Source: Candidatus Omnitrophota bacterium (GTDB taxonomy: Bacteria > NPL-UPA2 > BS750m-G34). From it: 14,660 nt of DNA. The notes beneath the pieces are model-generated. The model did no database searches. It saw nothing but the letters and a program-made list of their open reading frames with translations, and was not told the origin of the DNA. The stretch lies in NCBI GenBank assembly GCA_016783345.1, contig JADHWT010000022.1:1-14660 (forward strand), given 5' to 3'. A program made the translations under genes and the position numbers. Shown piece by piece: positions 5,448-11,813 of the stretch. Numbering within the stretch: position 1 is the stretch's first letter; every line of letters starts with the position of its first letter.

Positions 5448-7864
5448 TTTATAAACGGTTTAAACCCGCGCGGGAAGGGTTGAGGGAGGCCATGTGTACA
5501 CTTGGTAACGGCTATTTCGCAACCAGGGGGGCTGCAGCCGAAGCCACTGCATCAAGGGTCCATTATCCCGGAACATATATGGCCGGGGTCTATAATAAAT
5601 TAAATACCCGTATTGCAGGCAGGATAATAGTAAACGAGGACCTTGTAAACTGTCCTAACTGGTTGTTTTTGACCTTCAAGATCGGGAATGGTGACTGGAT
5701 TGCTCTATCGACGGACAATGTCCTTTCCTGTTATCAGGAGCTTGATATGCAGAGGGGGCTCCTTAGCAGGAAAATTCGTTTTAAGGACCTCAAAGGACAG
5801 AGGACCACGATCAACACAGAGAGGATCGTCCACATGGCAGCTCCTCATCGGGCTGCTATCAAATATACGATTATACCTGAAAACTATGAAGGATGGATTA
5901 CAATAAGGTCAGGGCTTGATGGGACAGTTCAGAATACCGGGGTGGCGCGCTACAGGCAGTTAAATTCAAGACACCTCAGGCCCGTTTCCGTCGGTAATTT
6001 TAACAAGAACGGTATATCCCTTTTAGTTAAAACCAGCCAGTCAAAGATATCTATCTCCCAGGCAGCTAAGGTGCGAATATTTACAGGAAATAAGGAACTA
6101 AAACCCAGGGGTAAGATTATTAAAAAAGGGAAGAAGGCAATCTTTCAGGAATTTAAAATATTCGTTCATAAGCGAAAGCGTTATGATATAGAAAAGATTG
6201 TCTCTATCTATACTTCAAAAGATAAAGGTGTTTCGCAGGGCAGGGGGATGGCTTCGCTTACCAGGGCTGTCAGATCCGTAAAAAAATCACACCGGTTTGA
6301 CAAACTACTTAAGCCGCATATACGTGTCTGGGATGCGTTATGGAAGAAGTTTGATATAAAGATTCAGGGCGAACCCTTTTCACAGAAGGTATTAAGACTT
6401 CATATTTTTCATCTCCTTCAAACTGCTTCGTTTCATAACAGGATGATTGACGCTGCGCTTCCTGCAAGGGGATTACACGGAGAGGCCTACCGCGGCCATA
6501 TTTTTTGGGATGAGATCTATGTGATGCCGTTTTTCAATCTCCATACTCCGGAGACAGCAAAGGCGTTGCTTTTATATAGATACAGGCGTCTGGCAAAGGC
6601 CAGGGAAAATGCCGCGAAAAACGGGTATAAAGGCGCAATGTTCCCCTGGCAGAGCGGTTCTACTGGTGAGGAAGAGACACAGGTAGTGCACCTCAATCCC
6701 ATGTCAGGCAAATGGGGCCCGGATTACAGCTGTATCCAGAGACATATCTCATTTGCCATTGCCTATAACATGTGGCAGTACTGGAAAACTACGGGAGACC
6801 TCAATTTTCTCAATCACTACGCTGCGGAGATAATATTATCTATTGCGCAGTTCGGGGCAAGCATTACAGGATACAACCGCCGGTCTAAGAGGTATCATAC
6901 AGATGGGCTTATGGGACCGGATGAATTCCACGAAAGACTGCCAGGGTCATCAAAAGCCGGATTTAAGGACAATGCCTATACAAATTTATTGATAGTCTGG
7001 ACCCTTCTTAAGGCGCTGGAAATCCTGGATATCGTACCCGAGCGCCATAAGATACGGCTTTGTAAAAAACTTAAATTAAATAAAGAAGAGCTGAGTAAGT
7101 GGGAGGATATCACCCGGAAGATGAATATCATTATAAATAAGGATGGTATCATCAGTCAGTTCGACGGATATTTTGGATTAAAAGAATTAGACTGGAAGGC
7201 ATACAAGGCAAAATACGATAAGATCGGTAGGCTCGACAGGATCCTGAAGGCCGAGGGGAAATCGCCTAATGAGTATAAGGTTGCAAAGCAGGCCGATGCC
7301 CTTATGATATTCTATCTCTTACCCCTGTCTGAAATAAAGGCATTGTTTCACAAACTCGGATATAAATTTAACAAGCATATCTTAAAAAAGAATTATGATT
7401 ATTATGTTCACAGGACATCACATGGCTCAACCTTAAGCGAAGTTGTCCATTGTTATATAGCCCATCTCATCGGCAGACACAGGGATGCCTGGCAGTGGTT
7501 TTTGAATATCCTTAAATCTGATATCCATGATACCCAGGGGGGGACTACTCCGGAAGGTATCCATGCCGGCGTAATGGGGGCATCGATTAATATTGCTATG
7601 AAGGCCTTTGCCGGAATAGAAATATTTGATGACCGGATCGGGATTAAGCCGGATTTACCTAAAAGCTGGAAAAGTATTAAATTGAAGTTTCTTTATAAAG
7701 GAAACTGGATATCTCTATCTATGACAAATCGGCAGGTTACAATCTTTATCAAGGGACCGGAATCAAAGAAATGTATGATACCTTTTGAAATCTACGGCAA
7801 ACCCCATCGCTTTGTTTTTGGGAAAATATATAAGATAAGCAATAAGACCAAGGAGGAAAATTAA
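5339..7864 (+). CDS. Glycoside hydrolase family 65 protein (trehalose/kojibiose/maltose-type phosphorylase)
   Basis: The protein has 841 residues. After a repeat-derived N-terminal tail (about 1-32), GH65 homology begins at FAWQQVYKRF..., REAMCTLGNGYFATRGAA. The N-terminal beta domain runs to about 290, the catalytic (alpha/alpha)6 barrel covers about 340-740 (GHIFWDEIYVMPFF, PWQSGSTGEEET, KQADAL), and a small C-terminal beta domain ends the protein. The general acid is expected at E529 in GPDEFHER, and TSHGSTLS supplies the phosphate-binding motif, so this is a phosphorylase rather than a hydrolase. It would cleave an alpha-glucoside with phosphate to beta-glucose-1-phosphate; the disaccharide cannot be fixed from sequence. 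The upstream HAD/OtsB fusion suggests trehalose or trehalose-6-phosphate. GTG 5339 is the only standard start ahead of the conserved domain: a stop lies at 5333 and the next in-frame starts would remove conserved residues. A weak AGGA lies 11 bases upstream. Confidence 0.88.
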   Translation: MDLSYRPPLEIAKQSQGLGPGNSSNSSGKADFAWQQVYKRFKPAREGLREAMCTLGNGYFATRGAAAEATASRVHYPGTYMAGVYNKLNTRIAGRIIVNEDLVNCPNWLFLTFKIGNGDWIALSTDNVLSCYQELDMQRGLLSRKIRFKDLKGQRTTINTERIVHMAAPHRAAIKYTIIPENYEGWITIRSGLDGTVQNTGVARYRQLNSRHLRPVSVGNFNKNGISLLVKTSQSKISISQAAKVRIFTGNKELKPRGKIIKKGKKAIFQEFKIFVHKRKRYDIEKIVSIYTSKDKGVSQGRGMASLTRAVRSVKKSHRFDKLLKPHIRVWDALWKKFDIKIQGEPFSQKVLRLHIFHLLQTASFHNRMIDAALPARGLHGEAYRGHIFWDEIYVMPFFNLHTPETAKALLLYRYRRLAKARENAAKNGYKGAMFPWQSGSTGEEETQVVHLNPMSGKWGPDYSCIQRHISFAIAYNMWQYWKTTGDLNFLNHYAAEIILSIAQFGASITGYNRRSKRYHTDGLMGPDEFHERLPGSSKAGFKDNAYTNLLIVWTLLKALEILDIVPERHKIRLCKKLKLNKEELSKWEDITRKMNIIINKDGIISQFDGYFGLKELDWKAYKAKYDKIGRLDRILKAEGKSPNEYKVAKQADALMIFYLLPLSEIKALFHKLGYKFNKHILKKNYDYYVHRTSHGSTLSEVVHCYIAHLIGRHRDAWQWFLNILKSDIHDTQGGTTPEGIHAGVMGASINIAMKAFAGIEIFDDRIGIKPDLPKSWKSIKLKFLYKGNWISLSMTNRQVTIFIKGPESKKCMIPFEIYGKPHRFVFGKIYKISNKTKEEN

Positions 7865-7866
7865 AA

Positions 7867-8235
7867 ATGGCACGGGAGAGAATCTTGATAGTTGACGGTG
7901 ATGTTTTCTGGCTGCAGATGCTCACAGCCAGATTAGAAGCAATGGATTACCTGGTAGATTGCGCGCGCACCGGGGTCCAGGCCCTGAAAATCCTTAAAGG
8001 CACCTGGGTTGATTTAGTTGTCTCAGCAGTTGTCCTGCCGGGGGGGATAAGCGGTTTCCATCTGTTTAAAGAAATAAAAAAGAAGAAGAAATTTTCTAAA
8101 ATACCGATTATTATGCAGTCCAGTAGACCCGGTATGAAGGGATTTTTTGAGAAGATAGGGGTTGAGGCATTTTTCATTAAACCCTATCCTGTGAATAAAT
8201 TTTTAAAGAAGGTAAAGGATGTTTTGGAGGAGTAA
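7867..8235 (+). CDS. Stand-alone degenerate response-regulator receiver (pseudo-receiver)
   Basis: The protein has 122 residues, the size of a single CheY-like receiver with no output domain. The fold pattern is clear: ILIVDGD at strand 1, DLVVSAVVLPGG at strand 3, KIPIIMQSS at strand 4 and AFFIKPYP with the conserved Lys at strand 5. However, the phosphoacceptor position, where families read D in L-D-V-x-L/M-P, is Ala here (S-A-V-V-L-P). The acidic pair of loop 1 is also changed, reading V-D-G-D instead of V-D-D-D/E. It therefore probably cannot be phosphorylated in the normal way and may act as a constitutive binding module; that role is inferred. A strong ribosome site (AAGGAGG, 7850-7856) lies at the end of the GH65 gene, and the start is two bases after its stop. 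No histidine kinase is encoded in the window. Confidence 0.82.
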   Translation: MARERILIVDGDVFWLQMLTARLEAMDYLVDCARTGVQALKILKGTWVDLVVSAVVLPGGISGFHLFKEIKKKKKFSKIPIIMQSSRPGMKGFFEKIGVEAFFIKPYPVNKFLKKVKDVLEE

Positions 8236-8253
8236 AGATGAAAGGAGGCCGAT

Positions 8254-8724
8254 ATGGCAAAGAAAACAAATTCTAAAATAAAGAATCTGGTAAAGAAACT
8301 CCGATTAATTAAGGCAAAAGATATTATGACAAAACAGGTTATTACGACAACAGAGAATACATCCCTGGCTGAGGTTGCAGAGCTTATGACTAAAATGAGA
8401 ATAAGCGGCATGCCTGTAGTAGGGAAGAAAGGCAAGGTCGTGGGACTCATTACCATGAAAGACCTCTTCATCGTGATGGACATGATAAAATTCGGTGATG
8501 CCGTGGAAGAAGGTCTTAAGGCAATTGCCAACCCCACTGTAAAATTTGCCATGTCAACAGAGATTATCAAGGCAAAGGAAAATATGACATTGGATGAGGT
8601 CATTAATTTAGTGAGATCCAGGAATGTACACACTCTTCCTGTGTTTAAAGGTGATAAGATGGTAGGAATAATCGGAAGGCGCGATGTATTCAAGAATTTT
8701 TATGCTGTGGTGAAAGGCCGGTAA
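8254..8724 (+). CDS. Two-CBS-domain protein
   Basis: This soluble protein of 156 residues consists of a lysine-rich N-terminal tail (about 1-22) and a Bateman module. CBS1 runs from about 24 to 75 (AKDIMTKQVITTTENTSLAEVAELM, ISGMPVV, GLITMKDL) and CBS2 from about 95 to 150 (AMSTEIIKAKENMTLDEVINLV, VHTLPVF, GIIGRRDVF). Bateman modules bind adenine nucleotides, S-adenosylmethionine or metals and act as energy or ligand sensors; which ligand applies here cannot be told. No catalytic domain is fused to it. A strong AAAGGAGG at 8241-8248 sits five bases before the ATG. It stands between the pseudo-receiver (18 bases upstream) and the PurF homologue (19 bases downstream), so the three may form a regulatory unit; this rests on proximity only. 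Confidence 0.87.
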   Translation: MAKKTNSKIKNLVKKLRLIKAKDIMTKQVITTTENTSLAEVAELMTKMRISGMPVVGKKGKVVGLITMKDLFIVMDMIKFGDAVEEGLKAIANPTVKFAMSTEIIKAKENMTLDEVINLVRSRNVHTLPVFKGDKMVGIIGRRDVFKNFYAVVKGR

Positions 8725-8728
8725 TTAT

Positions 8729-8734
8729 AGGAGG
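8729..8734 (+). promoter_or_regulatory. Ribosome binding site fixing the PurF-like start
   Basis: A perfect AGGAGG lies nine bases before ATG 8744. It fixes the N-terminus as Met-Ser-Gly-Leu-Phe-Gly, so the serine where PurF enzymes have the catalytic cysteine is not an artefact of a wrong start. Confidence 0.85.
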
Positions 8735-8743
8735 ATTTAAAAA

Positions 8744-10165
8744 ATGAGTGGTCTTTTTGGAGTAGTATCGAAAGGAGATTGTACGAAGACCTTGTTCAAC
8801 GGGACGGATTATCATTCGCACCTGGGAACCGAATTCGGGGGAATGGCGGTTTTGGACGCCTCCGGCAGTCAATTCAATCGTCAGATACATAATATAAGCC
8901 AGAGCCAGTTTAAATCAAAATTTTATGAAGATTACAAGCATATGGAAGGGAACAAGGGCATCGGGGTCATCAGTGATTCTGACGAACAGCCTATTTATTT
9001 AAATTCCAAATTTGGACCGTTCTGCATAGTCACTGCCGGGCTTATCGAAAATAAAGAAAAATTGACCGCTTCCCTTTTAAAGAAAGGAATCTCGTTTAGT
9101 GAAGTAAGCGTGGGAGGGGTCAATGTCCCGGAACTCATAGCCAAATTAATAGGTCAGGGGAGTGATTTAATAAACGGCATAGAAAAGATGTTCGATGCGA
9201 TAGACGGTTCCTGTTCGCTGTTACTTCTGAATAAGGACGGAATCTATGCTGCCCGCGACAGATATGGATACACCCCCCTTGTAGTTGGAAAGAAAGAAGA
9301 CTCCTGGGCTGTGACTTCCGAGAGTAGTGCCTTTCCTAATCTTGGTTTTGAAATTATAAAATATCTTGAGCCGGGAGAGATAGTCCTCATAAATGAAAAC
9401 ACCATGGTCGATAAAAAGCATGGTGGGAAAATAAATCAGATTTGTACGTTTTTCTGGATATACACGAGTTTTCCTGCCTCAAGCCATGAAGGGATAAACG
9501 TAGAGGTGGTGAGAGAGAGGTGCGGAAGAGCCCTGGCGAAAAAAGATAAGGATATAAAATTAGATATAGTTTCAGGGGTGCCTGATTCAGGGACTGCCCA
9601 CGCTATAGGATATGCCATGGAATCAGGGAAACCCTACAGGAGGCCTCTTGTTAAATATACCCCTGGTTACGGCAGGAGTTATACCCCGTCTTCACAGAAG
9701 GCGCGCGATATAATAGCCAAGATGAAACTTATTCCTATTAGAGAAATTATAAAGGGTAACAGAATTGTAGTATGTGACGATTCAATAGTGAGGGGAACAC
9801 AGCTTAAGAATTTTACCGTGAAGAAACTCTGGGATTGCGGAGCAAAGGAGGTGCATGCCAGGCCTGCGTGTCCGCCTTTAATGTTTCCATGCAGGTTCTG
9901 CCTTTCCACGCGCACTATAGACGAGCTAGCTGCGCGCAGGGCTATCAGGGCCCTGGAAGGCAAAGACATAGAAGATGTTTCAGAGTATTTAGACTCGAAT
10001 TCTGAAAAATACAAAAAGATGGTAGAGTGGATTGCCCGCGATTTAGAGGTTACCACCTTGAGATACCAGACCATTGATGATATGGTGAAGGCCGTGGGTC
10101 TCCCTAAAGAGAAACTCTGTCTCTACTGCTGGAATGGCACCTGCCCGTCAAAAAGAGGGAAATGA
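8744..10165 (+). CDS. purF: Amidophosphoribosyltransferase (PurF) homologue with inactive-looking glutaminase site
   Basis: At 473 residues this is normal PurF length. PurF makes phosphoribosylamine from PRPP and glutamine, the first step of purine synthesis. The phosphoribosyltransferase half is intact: the PRPP loop VVCD345-D346-SIVRGT and SGVPDSGTAHAIGYA. Cysteines C234 (QICTFFW), C383 (FPCRFC), C459 and C462 (LCLYC) correspond in position to the four [4Fe-4S] ligands of Bacillus PurF. The N-terminal Ntn glutaminase half keeps its fold (DGSCSLLLL, AARDRYGYTPL), but the nucleophile Cys is Ser2, the H-N-G-N oxyanion segment reads TAGLIEN, and the VRYST arginine segment is replaced by VISDSDEQP. 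Glutamine hydrolysis is therefore unlikely; the enzyme may use free ammonia or have another role. I recall similar MSGLFG-type PurF homologues in other bacteria. The stop overlaps the next start (ATGA). Confidence 0.87.
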   Translation: MSGLFGVVSKGDCTKTLFNGTDYHSHLGTEFGGMAVLDASGSQFNRQIHNISQSQFKSKFYEDYKHMEGNKGIGVISDSDEQPIYLNSKFGPFCIVTAGLIENKEKLTASLLKKGISFSEVSVGGVNVPELIAKLIGQGSDLINGIEKMFDAIDGSCSLLLLNKDGIYAARDRYGYTPLVVGKKEDSWAVTSESSAFPNLGFEIIKYLEPGEIVLINENTMVDKKHGGKINQICTFFWIYTSFPASSHEGINVEVVRERCGRALAKKDKDIKLDIVSGVPDSGTAHAIGYAMESGKPYRRPLVKYTPGYGRSYTPSSQKARDIIAKMKLIPIREIIKGNRIVVCDDSIVRGTQLKNFTVKKLWDCGAKEVHARPACPPLMFPCRFCLSTRTIDELAARRAIRALEGKDIEDVSEYLDSNSEKYKKMVEWIARDLEVTTLRYQTIDDMVKAVGLPKEKLCLYCWNGTCPSKRGK

Positions 10166-10983
10166 AAAAAATATTTATTGTCATTGTAGTAGTCCTGGCA
10201 TTATTAGCCGCGTTTGTCTTGGCCAGGAATATGATAGCTAAGATTGTCGTATCAGTTGGGGTTAAATCTATTACAGGTTTAGGATTAAATATAAATACCA
10301 TGAATGTGGGTATACCGAATACTGTAATTGATATTGAGGGAATGAAGTTATTGAATCCCCCTGATTTTAAAGACACAATAATGGCGGATATGCCGGAGAT
10401 ATACGTGAATTATGATTTGCGCGCATTTTTAAAGAAGAATGTGCATCTAAAAGAATTAAAAATAGATTTAAAGGAATTTGTTGTTGTAAAAAATGAGGGA
10501 GGTAAGCTTAATCTCGATTCATTGAAAGCAGTGCAGGCCAAAGCAGAAGAAAAAGCGTCTCAAGAAAAAAAGGAGAAGGCCCAGCATCCCGGATTTAAAA
10601 TAGATGTCTTGCAGTTAAAGATAGGCAAGGTTATATTCAAGGACTATTCGCAGGGTTCTCCTCCAAAAATCACGACGTTTGATGTAGATATTAATGAGCA
10701 GTATGAGAATATCACTGACCCGGAGGCCCTGGCTAAGTTGATTGTAGTAAAGGCGCTTATAAATACCACCATCGCCAAGCTAACTAATTTTAATTTAGTC
10801 TCATTAACAAAAGATGTCAGCGATATCTTAAACGGAGCAGTTTTGAAATCTAAAAAGGCTGTTCAAAAGGCCCTGGATATCGGGAAAGATATAGGGAAAA
10901 AGACTAAAGATACCGTAGAAGGAACAGTTAAGGACGCTGCAGGTCTAATAAAGAAGGTTTTACCTCTAAAATCTCCCCCTTGA
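10162..10983 (+). CDS. AsmA-like membrane-anchored periplasmic protein
   Basis: The protein has 273 residues. It opens with a short positive N-terminus and one hydrophobic segment (about 4-22), consistent with an inner-membrane anchor or uncleaved signal. The following region (about 30-180) resembles the N-terminal repeats of AsmA-like proteins: MNVGIPNTVIDIEGMKLLNPPDF, PEIYVNYDLRAFLKKNVHLKELKID and EFVVVKNEGGKLNLDSL. AsmA-like proteins are linked to lipid transfer and envelope assembly; this one is much shorter than the large members. After a Lys/Glu-rich linker (about 125-148) and a second beta segment, the last 50 residues form an amphipathic lysine-rich helix (ALDIGKDIGKKTKDTVEG...), which could contact membrane or lipid. 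The start codon overlaps the PurF stop (ATGA), but a shared role with PurF is not apparent. The repeat at 10997 begins just beyond its stop. Confidence 0.7.
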   Translation: MKKIFIVIVVVLALLAAFVLARNMIAKIVVSVGVKSITGLGLNINTMNVGIPNTVIDIEGMKLLNPPDFKDTIMADMPEIYVNYDLRAFLKKNVHLKELKIDLKEFVVVKNEGGKLNLDSLKAVQAKAEEKASQEKKEKAQHPGFKIDVLQLKIGKVIFKDYSQGSPPKITTFDVDINEQYENITDPEALAKLIVVKALINTTIAKLTNFNLVSLTKDVSDILNGAVLKSKKAVQKALDIGKDIGKKTKDTVEGTVKDAAGLIKKVLPLKSPP

Positions 10984-10996
10984 TTGTACAAGAAAA

Positions 10997-11048
10997 TATA
11001 GAAAGTGGACTTAAGCTATTGGCCAAAGGCCAATTTTGCTTGAACAAG
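10997..11048 (+). repeat. Palindromic repeat, short copy (single hairpin)
   Basis: The left 23 bases (10997-11019) are identical to 5331-5353, and the right part (GGCCAATTTTGC at 11028-11039, AACAAG at 11043-11048) matches the long copy. The centre is one hairpin: ATTGGCC (11018-11024), loop AAA, GGCCAAT (11028-11034), with a possible outer AAGC/GCTT pairing. It starts 13 bases after the AsmA-like stop and runs into the start region of the next gene. The stem followed by TTTT looks partly like an intrinsic terminator, but the T-run is short and the element is shared with 5331, so a repeat family is the better explanation. Confidence 0.75.
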
Positions 11049-11813
11049 ATAATTATATTCGGTATATCTCTTTTATTATCAATATCTATCCCTTCAAATT
11101 TAGATGCCGGCGATGATACATTCAAGACAGGATACGTGTGCATGGATTTAAAGGGGAATGAGAGGTGGAGCGCTGTTGCAGAGATATTTTCCTGCGCGGA
11201 TAAAGGTCCTGATATCTATAAACTCGTAGAAAAAGTAAAAGGTTATTACAGCGGTTTTAAAGGTGAAATATCCTGGGTAGAGACATTGGAATTCGAAAGC
11301 AACAAAGTCACGGTAAGGCCCCTTAAAACAAACAAAAAGATATTTGATGAATATGGGAAGGTAATTGCTCTCGAGTATCAGGAATTTGATTTTATAAATA
11401 AAGTGGCAAGCTATTACTATGAATATTTGCCTGCAAAAAGAAAGATAGAAAAGACATTTAAGTTTAAAGATGATATAGTGACCAGGCTTATATTGGGTTT
11501 ATACGTCCAGAAATTTTTGGAAAACGGAGAAACCGAGAAGACGGTTGAGCTCGTAAGCAGTGAACCACAGCTTTACAAGGTAAATATAAGGATAACCGGC
11601 GAAGAAAAAATCGATATAAATGGACGTGAAAAAATAGCCTACAAATTGTGTTTAGACCCGGATATTGGTTTATTAAATATATTCAAATTTTTTATTTCTA
11701 AAACGTATGTCTGGCATTCATCTGTGCCTGACTTTGAGTGGTTGAAGTATAGAGGACTGGAAAACACTATTTCATCTCCAAATGTAGAGATAAGGACAAA
11801 GGATAAATTGTGA
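11040..11813 (+). CDS. Predicted exported protein of unknown function (weak DUF3108-like resemblance)
   Basis: From TTG 11040 the protein has 257 residues and starts with a clean signal-peptide pattern (MNKIIIFGISLLLSISIPSN, possible cleavage after LDA), so it is probably periplasmic. The mature part is rich in beta-type alternation and charged residues: KGYYSGFKGEISWVETLEFE, an internal YYYEYLPAKRKIEKTFKF stretch, and near the end EKIDINGREKIAYKL followed by KTYVWHSS. The end recalls DUF3108 proteins, which carry a beta-rich envelope domain, but this is only a visual likeness. The frame stays open to a TTG at 10980 that overlaps the preceding stop; starting there would add 20 residues encoded mostly by the repeat ahead of the signal peptide, so 11040 is preferred although its ribosome site (AAAGG, 11025-11029) is weak. 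The end overlaps the next start (GTGA). Function unknown. Confidence 0.65.
   Translation: MNKIIIFGISLLLSISIPSNLDAGDDTFKTGYVCMDLKGNERWSAVAEIFSCADKGPDIYKLVEKVKGYYSGFKGEISWVETLEFESNKVTVRPLKTNKKIFDEYGKVIALEYQEFDFINKVASYYYEYLPAKRKIEKTFKFKDDIVTRLILGLYVQKFLENGETEKTVELVSSEPQLYKVNIRITGEEKIDINGREKIAYKLCLDPDIGLLNIFKFFISKTYVWHSSVPDFEWLKYRGLENTISSPNVEIRTKDKL

Noticed and set aside
8238..8276. Tiny out-of-frame reading frame (12 codons) with a strong GGAGGAG site just ahead of the CBS gene
   Set aside because: The site is probably a chance by-product of the purine-rich gene end; the CBS start has its own AAAGGAGG, and nothing suggests a leader peptide.
8184..8693. Long reverse-strand frame of 169 codons opposite the CBS gene
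   Set aside because: It is a mirror of the well-supported CBS-pair gene; its residues are low-complexity hydrophobic and Ser/Phe-rich, as expected from an antisense frame.
11018..11037. Hairpin followed by TTTT as an intrinsic terminator
   Set aside because: The T-run is only four bases, the element is shared with the long copy at 5331, and it lies between co-directional, otherwise coupled genes.
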